Positions 33,290 to 42,346 of a stretch of DNA of 64,000 bases are shown one piece after another; position 1 is the first letter of the stretch; each line of letters opens with the position of its first letter. A program made the translations under genes and the position numbers. Below the pieces are notes generated by a model. The model worked only from the letters and a program-made list of their open reading frames with translations, searched no databases and had not been told where the DNA came from. The stretch is from Prorocentrum cordatum. Lineage: Eukaryota > Sar > Dinophyceae > Prorocentrales > Prorocentraceae. The DNA lies in assembly GCA_963575745.1 (NCBI GenBank), contig CAUYUJ010021173.1, positions 75,454 through 139,453 on the forward strand, read 5' to 3'.

Positions 33290-33500
33290 ACCGGTAGTGA
33301 CCCCTTCCCCGGTTTTCGAGGGGGGGGGGTTCGAACCAGTAGTGACCCCCCCCCGGTTTTCGAGGAGGGGGGGTCCGAACCGGTAGTGACCCCCCCGGTT
33401 TTCGAAGGGAGGGGGGTCCAACCGGTAGTGACCCCCCCCCCCGTTTCGAGAGGGGGGGGGGAGGGGGGGTTCGAACCGGTAGTGACCCCCCCCCCCTTTT
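33290..33500 (+). repeat. Tandem repeat of about 45 bp with G and C runs
   Basis: Five units of GGTTTTCGAGGGGGGG, TTCGAACCGGTAGTGACCCC; opposed G and C runs allow stem or G-quadruplex formation. Confidence 0.85.
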
Positions 33501-33729
33501 CATGATGGACTGGGAACGGGGGGGGGGGTTCGAGGTCGAAAGGGGGCGGGGTTTAAGCGCAGACGTCTGGGTGCTGGCGGTAAACCGTCAACCAGGTTAT
33601 CGCCGGGAACCGCGTAGAGCTCCTTGCACGCCTAAGAGTGCTCTCAATGCAAGAAGGAAGGAAGCTTCCTGGAGCATTAGCTTGAAAACTCGGAAATGCA
33701 TTTTTTTGGTGGCAACACAAATTCAGGTA

Positions 33730-33975
33730 ACTGACGGGCGGGCCGGATGTTAGAGCGGATGAGCGGGCTTCCAGGCAAGCGAACGGGCGAGCTTTGCTGG
33801 GCGGGTCGGGCGGGCGGGACATGAAAGCGGGCGGGCGGATCCCGAAGGGCGGTTCGGGCTGGCAGACCCCAAGAGGCTGCTCGGGCGGGGCGGGCCCCAC
33901 GGGCGAGTCGGGCAGGCGGACCCCGACGGACGGAGTGGGCGGGCGGACCTGAACAGGCGGGTCAGGCAGGCGAGA
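33730..33975 (+). repeat. GGGCGGGTCGGGCGGGCGGA-type array
   Basis: Degenerate G-rich words of 8-20 bp; the same type recurs at 36630-36740, 36895-37020 and 37435-37525. Confidence 0.75.
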
Positions 33976-33989
33976 CGTCAAAGATTGCG

Positions 33990-34300
33990 GCGTGAAAGAT
34001 CCCAGACGAGAGCGCGGATCCCTATCTGCGAAAGCGAGATGCATTGGCAAATTGTCTGGAAGCTCCCAAGCGACAACGAATTTATTCAGTAATGTGTCAG
34101 CGCTTCCAGTCGAGAGCGCGATGTTTGCCAACGTTGAAACGAAGTCCAAGACGAGAGCGCGATTCCTGAAAGGACAGAGCGCGACACCAACATAAAATGC
34201 TGAAAAGTGCTAGGTCAGAGTGCGACAGGTTGCCAGGAAATCTCTCGAGCGAGAGCGGCGAGACTCTTGAATAAATCGCAACTGCGTGGAGGTCTCAGGT
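33990..34300 (+). repeat. GAGAGCGCGAT repeats
   Basis: CGAGAGCGCGATTCCTGAA-like units of 40-50 bp, also found at 38830-38990. Confidence 0.65.
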
Positions 34301-34460
34301 GCTATTGAAGACCTGGGGCCCAACAACGCACTTTGAACCTGAAGACTTCTCCGGACCCCCAAAAAACTGATGAGAAAGCCGAATCGGGCACTTCAATTGA
34401 AAAAATTAGCCTGACGAAAGACCCAACCATACGTAGTTGTGAATACCGCAATTGTGGATA
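34245..34460 (+). repeat. Rep-K copy 1, preceding the satellite
   Basis: GGTCTCAGG, CCTGGGGCCCAACAACGCAC, CTGAAGACTTCTCC and CACTTCAATTGAAAAAATTA correspond to the copies at 37860 and 38940. Confidence 0.55.
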
Positions 34461-34489
34461 TATTCTTCGGTGGCGCCCCCGGGCCACGA

Positions 34490-36110
34490 AACAAGTGAGG
34501 GGTGTGCCGAAATGGGGAGGTGGAACCGCATGCGAGCGCAGCCACTGGGGCGCTCGGTGGAGCTCCCTATGGAGCCACGAAACGTGTGAGGGGTGTGCCA
34601 GAATGGGGGGTGGAACCGCATGCGGGCGCAGCCACTGGGGCCTTCGGTGGAGCTCCCTATGGGGCCACGAAACGTGTGAGGGGTATGCCAGAATGGGGGG
34701 TGGAACCGCATGCGGGCGCAGCCACTGGGGCCTTCGGTGGAGCTCCCTATGGGGCCACGAAACGTGTGAGGGGTGTGCCAGAATGGGGGGTGGAACCGCA
34801 TGCGGGCGCAGCCACTGGGGCCTTCGGTGGAGCTCCCTATGGGGCCACGAAGCGTGTGAGGGGTGTGCCAGAATGGGGGGTGGAACCGCATGCGGGCGCA
34901 GCCACTGGGGCCTTCGGTGGAGCTCCCTATGGGGCCACGAAACGTGTGAGGGGTGTGCCAGAATGGGGGGTGGAACCGCATGCGGGCGCAGCCACTGGGG
35001 CCTTCGGTGGAGCTCCCTATGGGGCCACGAAACGTGTGAGGGGTGTGCCAGAATGGGGGGTGGAACCGCATGCGGGCGCAGCCACTGGGGCCTTCGGTGG
35101 AGCTCCCTATGGGGCCACGAAACGTGTGAGGGGTGTGCCAGAATGGGGGTGGAACCGCATGCGGGCGCAGCCACTGGGGCCTTCGGTGGAGCTCCCTATG
35201 GGGCCACGAAACGTGTGAGGGGTGTGCCAGAATGGGGGGTGGAACCGCATGCGGGCGCAGCCACTGGGGCCTTCGGTGGAGCTCCCTATGGGGCCACGAA
35301 ACGTGTGAGGGGTGTGCCAGAATGGGGGGTGGAACCGCATGCGGGCGCAGCCACTGGGGCCTTCGGTGGAGCTCCCTATGGGGCCACGAAACGTGTGAGG
35401 GGTGTGCCAGAATGGGGGGTGGAACCGCATGCGGGCGCAGCCACTGGGGCCTTCGGTGGAGCTCCCTATGGGGCCACGAAACGTGTGAGGGGTGTGCCAG
35501 AATGGGGGGTGGAACCGCATGCGGGCGCAGCCACTGGGGCCTTCGGTGGAGCTCCCTATGGGGCCACGAAACGTGTGAGGGGTGTGCCCGAACGGGGGTG
35601 GAACCGCATGCGGGCGCAGCCACTGGGGCCTTCGGTGGAGCTCCCTATGGGGCCACGAAATGGGGCCACGAAAACCGCATGTGCAGGGGCCTTCGGTGCT
35701 CCCACGAAATGAGGGGTGTGGTGGAACCGCATGCGGGCGCAGCCACTGGGGCGCTATGGGGCCACGAAACGTGTGAGGGGCCTTCGAACCGCATGCAGAG
35801 CGGTCCCTATGGGGCCACGAAACGTGTGAGGGGTGTGCCAGAATGGGGGGTGGAACCGCATGCGGGCGCAGCCACTGGGGCCTTCGGTGGAGCTCCCTAT
35901 GGGGCCACGAACGTGTGAGGGTGTGCCAGGAATGGGGGGTGGAACCGCATGCGGGCGCAGCCACTGGGGCCTTCGGTGGAGCTCCCCATGGGGCCACGAA
36001 ACGTGTGAGGGGTGTGCCAGAATGGGGGGTGGAACCGCATGCGAGCGCAGCCACTGGGGCCTTCGGTGGAGCTCCCTATGGGGCCACGAAACGTGTGAGG
36101 GGTGTGCCAG
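34490..36110 (+). repeat. 90-bp satellite, about 18 units
   Basis: The period is exactly 90 bp (for example TGCGGGCGCA at 34621 and 34711). Each unit holds GGGGCCACGAAACGTGTGAG, GGTGTGCCAGAATGGGGGG, GGAACCGCATGCGGGCGCAG and GGCCTTCGGTGGAGCTCC. Interior units are almost identical; the first unit and one of the last share the variant GCATGCGAGCGCAG; 35590-35830 is shortened and scrambled. As 90 is divisible by three, open frames of over 400 codons arise on both strands (30-residue peptide repeats), but one-base length changes at 35146, 35598 and about 35910 shift the frame, so I do not call a protein. Confidence 0.95.
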
Positions 36111-36175
36111 AAGGGAGGGGGAGGAGGGAGGAGGGAGGAGGGAGGAGGGGAGGAGGAGGAGAGGAGGAGGAGAAC
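36111..36175 (+). repeat. Short (GGA)n tail of the satellite
   Basis: Purine array joined directly to the last unit. Confidence 0.8.
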
Positions 36176-36419
36176 GCGGGGCGACGTCTCTTCAAAACGA
36201 GGACCCAACACCACAGGATGGTTGGGAAATACGATGAGCCACGGTGAGGGAGAATCACCAATAGTTTTTCTTTCAAGTGCGAGTTCACTCACCAACTCTA
36301 TGAGACCCTTTGGCAAAAACAGCAGCAGCCATAGAAGTCTACTGCTCGCCCGCTGTTGGTCACGGGGCACTCAACAGGTACACCCCAAGCCCTTGACACC
36401 CGCCCTCTTCGTGTGCGAG

Positions 36420-36592
36420 GCGGGAATTTACCCATATCCACCGCCTGGGAATCGACGTCCTGGTGTCCCAGTGGGCGGTGGACCTGGATGTGTTCTGGCC
36501 GCCGAGGGCACGAATCTATCCATATCCACCGCCCGTGGAGGTCCGCGAGGATCGATCCCCCGGCGGTGAATGTGGATAAACCCCTGCCTCGG
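36420..36592. repeat. Foldback element, imperfect
   Basis: TTTACCCATATCCACCGCC and its reverse complement-like GGCGGTGAATGTGGATAAAC lie at the two ends; CCATATCCACCGCC is repeated inside. The preceding CACCCGCCCTCTTCGT is shared with 38228. Confidence 0.6.
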
Positions 36593-36739
36593 ATCGCGGA
36601 CTCGTCCATCAAGACCCAGCACGGTAAAGAGAGAGGCGGGTCGGGCGGGCTGACCCTCACGGGCGGGTCGTGGGTCGGGCGGCGGGCGGGGCCCTGACGG
36701 GCAGGCGGACCACTGGGCAGGGCGGGCGGGCCAGCGTTC

Positions 36740-36900
36740 GGTCGAGCGTATCCTCCTACAGGCGGATCTGGGACGAAAAAAAAAGTAGCCAAAAATATGC
36801 TCAAAAGGACGAAAAATAGTGCGAACATCGTCCCCGCATTGGTTTTTTCACTTTCTTCGAATATTCTTCCTGTGGAAGGACATGCCCCGATTTAAGGCCG
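36740..36900. mobile_element. TIR-E copy, diverged
   Basis: GTATCCTCCTACAGGCGGAT and ATATTCTTCCTGTGGAAGGA form the ends; the centre is A-rich with GACGAAAAATAG. It lies 330 bp before the 37.2 kb copy, between GGGCGGGTCGGGC arrays. Confidence 0.65.
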
Positions 36901-37027
36901 GCGCTGACATGCGGGTCGGGCGGAGGAGCATTCAAGCGGGCACGTTTCCAGGCATGCGAACGGACAACGGAAGAGACAGGCGAGCGGGACGTGAGAGCGG
37001 GCGGGTCGGGCGGGCGGGCCATAACGG

Positions 37028-37180
37028 GCCCAGACCTGCGACGTCCTGACTGTTTCGACACGGGATCCCTGGAAGTCTCGACCCCTCTCCCCGGGACCGG
37101 CTCCTCATCCCGGGTCGTTTTGTTGACGGTCCCGAGGCCCTGTGAGGGCCCCCCGAGGCCGAAAACGGCCCAAAACCTTC
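37028..37180 (+). repeat. Rep-F copy 4, beside TIR-E
   Basis: AGACCTGCGACGTCCTGA, TCATCCCGGGTCGTTTTG and GGGCCCCCCGAGGCCGAAAA match 7975-8115, and TIR-E follows as at 8.4 kb. Confidence 0.7.
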
Positions 37181-37231
37181 CATCCGCATTTTTTTTCACG
37201 AGGCGATCCTGTCTGGGGGGGTGTCGGGCGG

Positions 37232-37421
37232 CAAGCTACTATTATGTCGGGCGTATCCCCCTACAGAGGTATTTTCGACGAAAAAAAGCAACAAAAAAAA
37301 ACAGAAAGGCCGAAAAATAGTCCAAAAATAGTCCCCAGACTATTTTCGGATTATGTTTTGACTATTTGCGGGGTATCTTTTATTTTTCGTCGAATATCCC
37401 CCTGTAGGGGGACAAGCCCGA
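37232..37421. mobile_element. TIR-E copy, best preserved
   Basis: Inverted ends GTCGGGCGTATCCCCCTACA and GTCGGGCTTGTCCCCCTACA (right end read in reverse) continue inward to TATTTTCGACGAAAAA-like arms, about 43 bp in all. The centre is AT-rich and noncoding. Other copies are at 8420-8580, 23845-23975 and 36740-36900. Confidence 0.7.
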
Positions 37422-37577
37422 CTTAAGGCTGCTACAACGGGCGGGCAGGCTGCCAGGCCAGCGAGAGGGCGAGCCAGACGGGCGGGTTGGGCGGGTTGGG
37501 CGGGCGGGAGAAGCGGGCGGGGACATGGAGGCGCGAGTCCGCAGTGGATCGCGAGGATTCTCGGGCGGGAGCGCGAG

Positions 37578-37751
37578 TCATATTTACCAGCCTGGGACAT
37601 ATCCCTACCCCTATGGTCGGCATCGCCTCATCACGATGGCGATCTTAGGGATTCCCTCAGTTTCTGAGGGTGCATCCCTAAGACTGTCATCGCCTTTGGG
37701 CGTGTCAATCTCAGGGATAGGGATAAGTTCGAGGCTGGTGACATATGTAAA
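37578..37751. repeat. Foldback element with arms of about 80 bp
   Basis: TCATATTTACCAGCCTGGGA at the left pairs with GGCTGGTGACATATGTAAA at the right; the loop is CCCTCAGTTTCTGAGGG. Pairing is imperfect but continuous over both arms. Confidence 0.75.
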
Positions 37752-37859
37752 TTGCGGCGCGCACCTGACATTTCAGACCCTGAGTAGATCGTCGGGGAAT
37801 ATCGGGCGAGGGGGCTAGACTTGAGGTCCTGGGCGAAAGTGGCATCCAGGGTTTCCTCC

Positions 37860-38010
37860 GCAAGCTGCTGGGAAGTCTCAGGCGGGAGCTGCTGTTTGAT
37901 CGTCAACCCTGGCCAAAAAAACGGGGTGCGAAATACGAGGAAGGGCACTGCAAATTTGAAAAGCTCAATGTGTACCGGTGGGTGGGGTCATCAAACGTAA
38001 TGTCAGAAGT
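37860..38010 (+). repeat. Rep-K copy 2, preceding (CAA)n
   Basis: GAAGTCTCAGGCGGGAGC, AAAAACGGGGTGCGA, GGGCACTGCAAATTTGAAAA and TACCGGTGGGTGGGGTCATC. Confidence 0.7.
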
Positions 38011-38044
38011 AAAAGATGAGCACAAAGGAAACAACAAGAACAAC

Positions 38045-38047
38045 AAG

Positions 38048-38108
<61 letters not shown>

Positions 38109-38150
38109 GCAACAACAACAACAACACAAACAACAACCACAACAACAACA
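38045..38150 (+). repeat. (CAA)n array
   Basis: Near-pure CAA with AGC interruptions. Confidence 0.95.
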
Positions 38151-38404
38151 AACATAATACTAATGTTAAGATGGTTCGCCCTTATATGCTCGAGTGTCCA
38201 ATAACGCGTATTTCCCAAACCCTCGATACCCGCCCTCTTCGTCTTCGATCGAACCCCTTTTGGGGGGTATACCTTACTTTCCTGCAGGCCGGGCCCCAGC
38301 AAGCGGCGGGGCGGCCGCGGACCGTCGGCCTGGCCAGTGGCAGCGCTGATCGGCGGGGCGGCCGCGGACCGTCGACCCGACCCCAAGAAGGACGGACAGG
38401 GGAC

Positions 38405-38490
38405 CGACCACGACGACGACGACGACGACGACGACGTCGTAGACGACGCGACGACGACGACGACGACGGCGACGACGAGCGAAAGCGAGA
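38405..38490 (+). repeat. (GAC)n array
   Basis: GAC/GCG triplets. Confidence 0.9.
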
Positions 38491-38509
38491 GCGAGAGAGA
38501 ACGACAGCA

Positions 38510-38745
38510 GGGCCACGAAGGGCACGAAGTAGGCCACGAAGGGCGACAGCGGGGACACGAAGGGAATGCGTATGGGGCCACGAAGAGCGCGAACGAGCGG
38601 GGGCCACGAAGTGCAGATAATGCGGGGCCACAGAAGGCAACTATGGGGCCACTGAGGGTAGCAACTGGGCCACGTAGGACAGTGAGGGGGACACAAATGG
38701 CGACAGCGGGGCCACGAAGGGCATGCACGTGGGGCCACAACAGGC
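38510..38745 (+). repeat. Degenerate GGGGCCACGAAGGGCA array
   Basis: About ten units of 20-28 bp built on GGGCCACGAAG, the word that also opens each unit of the 90-bp satellite. Confidence 0.7.
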
Positions 38746-38939
38746 GCGACTCCTGGGTGCCTGGGTGTCGGGAGCGCGGCGCTTGGGCAAGTTGCAGGAA
38801 ATTCCAACGCAAGGCCATTCTTCAGTAAGTTGCAAGCAAGTCTCCAGCGAGAGCGCGACTCCAGAGCGCCAGGAGAGCGATTCCTTAATAAATTAAAGAA
38901 GTCCCAAGCGAGAGCGCGATTCCTGAATAAAATGCGAGG

Positions 38940-39140
38940 AAGTCTCGGGCGGGAGCGGGTGTCCTGGCTAAATTGTGAGGAAGTCTCAGGCGGGAGCCGT
39001 TGTTGTTGTGACCCGGGGGCCAGGGGCCCAGTTTGAGCAGGAAGACTTTCCCTGTCAAAAAACAGGGTGCGAGCGTCGAGGGGCACACTTTGATTGAGAA
39101 AAAACAATATGCACCGGTGGGGGCGATCAACAATAATTAT
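38940..39140 (+). repeat. Rep-K copy 3, preceding (CAA)n
   Basis: GAAGTCTCAGGCGGGAGC, GTCAAAAAACAGGGTGCGAG, GGGCACACTTTGATTGAGAA and CACCGGTGGGGGCGATCAAC. Confidence 0.7.
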
Positions 39141-39159
39141 TCTTCAGAAATGAGACTTC

Positions 39160-39211
<52 letters not shown>

Positions 39212-39212
39212 C

Positions 39213-39309
<97 letters not shown>

Positions 39310-39365
39310 ACCGACAACGACAACGACAACGACGACAACGACAACACCAACACCAACACCAACAC
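39160..39365 (+). repeat. (CAA)n passing into (CGACAA)n
   Basis: CAA, then CGACAA hexamers, then ACACCA units. Confidence 0.95.
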
Positions 39366-39509
39366 CCGCCGCAATCGCCTAACCATTTTAGCCGCATCGC
39401 TGATGGTAGTTCGCAGGTATGGGTCTCAGGGTGGGTCGCGGGTGGGTCGCGGGCGAATCTCAGAGGGTGGGTCGCGGGGCGGGGCGGGTGGGTCGCTGGG
39501 CAGGGCCGA

Positions 39510-40365
39510 CAACAAGAACGAGAGTCCGCACCGCGGAACGCCACTCCAGCCACACACCCAGGGACACTGCAAGACCGCTCGGCACCCTGACTCTGGGCTG
39601 TATGCGCATATACCTCGTGAGGCTGCGCACACCCTTCACTCTCCAAGGCGCCCCGCGTCCTGCACGCTTTCACAATACTTGATGAGTTCAGCCAGCCCCA
39701 GCCGGCTGAACCAACCACGCAGGACGGCGTGCTGTGTACACATATGTGTGTATGTATGCATGTGTATACACATATGTCGCTAAGACGCACACGCGTATAT
39801 ATATGCAGCGCGAGAGACAGAGAAAGAGAAAAGAGAGAGAGAGAGAGTAAAAGTAACATTCAGAGAGAGAGAGAGAGAAACAAACAAACAACAACAACAA
39901 CAAAATCAGAGAGGATACCCACCGCGGGGCAAGAAGGAGCGGGAAGAGTAGCAGGAACAGGAGTAGATAGAGTACATGACGGAGACGAATGAAATAGCAA
40001 CAGCACTTGCAAATGACTAAGAGCAACTGAGCGGACTGGTCAAGCGTCTCAAAACATTAGAAACCCTGCGAACACATACAGCCTCACAAGCGATGAAACA
40101 CCACAACGGTCGCCAGGGACAACGACACGAATCACAGACGACAGGGTCTATAACGCCACATTTGTTTTCCACCAAAGTGCTCACACACGTATGGGTCACA
40201 CAACATCAAAATGTAGCATCTCTTGTCCGTGGCTGCCTTCGTCGCAGACCTTATGGCCTGTGACACTACATGCAGGCCTGGAGCAAGATACAGACACCCA
40301 CGGGTCTTACGGTAAAGGCCCAGACGGGGAGGAGATGGAGGAGGCACGGGATGCTTCCCAGAGGT
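39510..40365. other. Low-copy DNA; TG/TA and GA microsatellites
   Basis: (TATG)n at 39735-39800 and (GA)n at 39800-39880. No gene supported before the module exon. Confidence 0.4.
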
Positions 40366-40367
40366 GA

Positions 40368-40784
40368 CTACTCAGCCGTGGTCGCGTTCCCGATGAACAC
40401 AACCTTGGAATCACTGATCTCGCAATACTTGTCCCACACCTGCTTACGCCCCTTGCAGCCCTCCTCGTCGAGGCCGTGGTACTCAGCCCAGGCATCGTGC
40501 CTCCACAAATCTGTCTTCATAGGGTTCCTTGGGCACCCCGACGGCGCACGCATGTAGCACCCAGGCTGCGATGGGTTGCCAAGCTCCTGAGCGTTCGCAT
40601 TCGCCTCTGCCCGCACCGTTGCCTCCGCCTCCGCCTTCGCACTTGCCTCCGCCTCCTGAGCTCTCGCACGCTTGCTGAACCAGGGCCACGAGGCCAACTC
40701 CCTGAGCTGCACCGCCGGCGCAGCTTCCACGAGGGTCTCGCTGCCGACAAACACGACCTTGGAGTCGCTGATCTCGCAGTCCGC
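40368..40784 (-). CDS. Cys/Trp-module protein, exon 3 with a second complete module
   Basis: The frame begins after AG|G at 40786-40784 (a second possible acceptor is AG at 40797-40796). It reads ADCEISDSKVVFVGSETLVE, then LRELASWPWFSKRAR, an Ala/Glu linker of about 25 residues, ELGNPSQPG, CYMRAPSGCPRNPMKTDLWR, HDAWAEYHGLDEEGCKGRKQ, VWDKYC, and starts a further repeat with EISDSKVVFIGN before TAG at 40368-40370. Repeat length is about 115-120 residues. In this copy the LWR-HDA junction is uninterrupted, so it serves as the intronless reference for the intron at 41828-42058. Joining exon 2 to exon 3 keeps phase, but no choice gives canonical dinucleotides at both ends, so exon 3 could also belong to a tandem second gene. 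Confidence 0.72.
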   Translation of the reverse strand, partial: ADCEISDSKVVFVGSETLVEAAPAVQLRELASWPWFSKRARAQEAEASAKAEAEATVRAEANANAQELGNPSQPGCYMRAPSGCPRNPMKTDLWRHDAWAEYHGLDEEGCKGRKQVWDKYCEISDSKVVFIGNATTAE

Positions 40785-40849
40785 CTCCGTGCCCCCTGGC
40801 ACGCCGAGGCGCGTTAGAAGGCCGAGGGCTGCCCGGTAAGGTCTTTGTA

Positions 40850-40945
40850 ATCTCCTCCTCCCCCTCCTCCTCCTCCCCCCCTCCTCCTCCTCCTCCTCCT
40901 CCTCCTCCCTCCTCCTCCTCCTCCTCCTCCTCCTCCTCTTCCTCT
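40850..40945 (+). repeat. (CTC)n array in the module-gene 5' flank or intron
   Basis: Lies between the exon ending at 40784 and the one at 41755. Confidence 0.9.
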
Positions 40946-41059
40946 ACTACTTTTACACAAAAAAACAGATCCGCACTCTCGAGGCCACGATTTTTCGTAA
41001 ACACGCGCTCTTCATCATTTGGGACGTCCTTCGGGCCCCACGTAGAGGCCCAAAGATGG

Positions 41060-41200
41060 CCATGCCTCAAACTGGTCGAAGAGGGCCCCCAAATTGCCAG
41101 ACAATCTTGCAAAACGGCTTCAGACAGCCCAAGAGAGCCCCTAGACCCCCAGGCTGCCCCACAGGAGCCCAAGACAGCCCCAAGGCGGCCCCAAATGAGC
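41060..41200 (+). repeat. Short CCCCAAGAGGCCC-type array
   Basis: Same words as 26220-26800, in the same orientation. Confidence 0.6.
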
Positions 41201-41328
41201 AACTGCTCAACATCATCACCACCATGATGCTCCGCATCGCACCCGTCCACTACGTTGCCCCAACTCCTGTTGTTCCTCCTCGTCTTCCCTCCCCACTCAT
41301 CACCTTTTGTTTATCTAGCTAGATGTGT

Positions 41329-41524
41329 TCCGAGTGAATGGGGTCGGAGGATCGCGCCGCATCAGCGATGCATCAGCGATATATCAGCGATGCATCGGCG
41401 ATGCATCGGCCACGTCGGCGATGCATCGACGACGTCGGCGTGGGGGAAGTCGGGCTCCACATCGAGCCGCATCGCCGACGCATCGGCGATATGCGGCGCG
41501 ATCCTCCGACCCCGCCTACTCGGA
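41329..41524. mobile_element. TIR-B copy 1, within the gap between module exons
   Basis: Inverted ends share GGGGTCGGAGGATCGCGCC plus GCAT without mismatch (left from 41340, right ending 41513), extended outward by an imperfect TCCGAGT block. The interior is made of repeated GCATCGGCGAC/GATGCATCGG words. It lies in the proposed intron between 41755 and 40784 of the module gene. Confidence 0.7.
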
Positions 41525-41754
41525 CCCCGCCTAGATTGGGCTCCTGCTCCGCCCCTGGACGACCTCAGACGATCCCAAACAAACGCAGGAAGGCCGAGGC
41601 CGAGGCGTGACCGACGGCGTCACGACCGCCACTCCGGCCGCCACCCCACACGCGTGCTGCGGCCTCCTGCCTCGCCCCTCGGGCAGCTGCCTCCGAAGCC
41701 CCACCGGAGAGCTGGCACGGGCGGCGGGTGCACCTGGCCGCAGGCGGCCGGCTA

Positions 41755-41827
41755 CTTGTCCCACACCCGCTTGCGCCCCTTGCAGCCCTCCTCGTCGAGG
41801 CCGTGGTGCTCCGCCCAGGCGTCGTGC
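41755..41827 (-). CDS. Cys/Trp-module protein, exon 2
   Basis: This short exon completes the module begun in the exon at 42059-42346. After the AG|G acceptor (AG at 41829-41828) it reads HDAWAEHHGLDEEGCKGRKR then VWDK, matching HDAWAEYHGLDEEGCKGRKQ VWDKYC in the downstream exon with two substitutions. Joining it to exon 1 restores the Leu-Trp-Arg-His junction exactly as found unspliced in the other module copy, which is strong internal evidence for the intron. The 3' side is ambiguous: AAG is followed directly by TAG (41754-41752), so the gene may stop here, or a GT donor at AA^GTAGCC may lead to the exon near 40784. Confidence 0.7.
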
Positions 41828-41829
41828 CT

Positions 41830-41970
41830 CTGATGGGCCTGTTTTCCACCACCACCATAAGTTGGAGGGGGGTGGGGTCCTCCTCCACCTCCTCCTCCTC
41901 CTCCTCTTCCTCCTCCTCCTCCTCCTCCTCCTCACCCTCCTCCTCCTCCTCCTCCTCCTCCTCCTCCTCC

Positions 41971-42003
<33 letters not shown>

Positions 42004-42057
42004 TCCTTCCCCCCTCCAACTTATGATGGTGGTGGTGGTGGAAAACAAGCCCACCAG
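41830..42057 (-). mobile_element. TIR-A copy 1: introner-like element forming an intron
   Basis: A 228-bp insert sits exactly between exons 1 and 2 of the module gene. Its ends are inverted repeats: one end reads CTGATGGGCCTGTTTTCC and the other CTGGTGGGCTTGTTTTCC, each followed inward by (CCA)n, CATAAGTTGGAGG and G-rich DNA (arms about 38 bp). The middle is (CTC)n on the + strand. A 3-bp duplication (AGG in the gene sense, CCT on +) lies at 41827-41829 and 42058-42060. The intron reads GC...AG (42058 to 41828). Introners with inverted ends are known from dinoflagellates; assignment to that class is inference. Confidence 0.75.
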
Positions 42058-42058
42058 C

Positions 42059-42346
42059 CTCCACAGGTCGGTCTTCATGGGGTTCTTGGGGCACCCCGAG
42101 GGTGCCCTCATGTAGCACCCTGGCTGCGACGGGTTGCCCAGCTCGGGGACGGCCACCGCCTCGGCCTCCGCCCCGGCGCCTGCCGGCTCCGCCTTCTTCT
42201 CGTGGTGCCTGGACCACGGCCACGCCGACTCGATCTCCCCGAGCTGCGACGAGAGGGAGACATCTGAGATCTTTGTGGCGATGGCGTGCGAATGCACCGA
42301 AAGCTCCCCGAAGAGAACCGCTGCGGCACTGGCGCGCCGCATCATC
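42059..42346 (-). CDS. Cys/Trp-module protein, exon 1 (partial gene)
   Basis: Reading the - strand from an AG|G acceptor at 42348-42346, an open frame runs through ATG ATG (42345) and ISDVSLSSQLGEIESAWPW to an Ala/Glu-rich linker, then GNPSQPG and CYMRAPSGCPKNPMKTDLW, stopping at a GC donor at 42058. The same blocks (WPW, Ala/Glu linker, ELGNPSQPG, CYMRAPSGCP, NPMKTDLWR) recur in the exon at 40368-40784, so the frame is supported by protein-level repetition and not by length alone. I remember Cys modules of this kind (CYMR.PSGCP, GLDEEGCK.RK..WD.YC) from dinoflagellate predicted proteins but cannot confirm it here. Function unknown; two Cys per half-module suggest a small disulfide- or metal-bound fold. 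The true 5' end is not identified; the ATG pair could be internal. Confidence 0.7.

Noticed and set aside
33290-33500. tRNA T-loop (GGTTCGAACC) in each unit
   Set aside because: No cloverleaf, no D-arm or anticodon arm; the word is part of a tandem repeat.
34333-35712. A 459-codon frame over the 90-bp satellite
   Set aside because: Equally long frames exist on the other strand and in other + frames; one-base length changes shift the frame between units.
34490-36110. CRISPR array
   Set aside because: Units are contiguous 90-bp tandem repeats without unique spacers, in a eukaryotic context.
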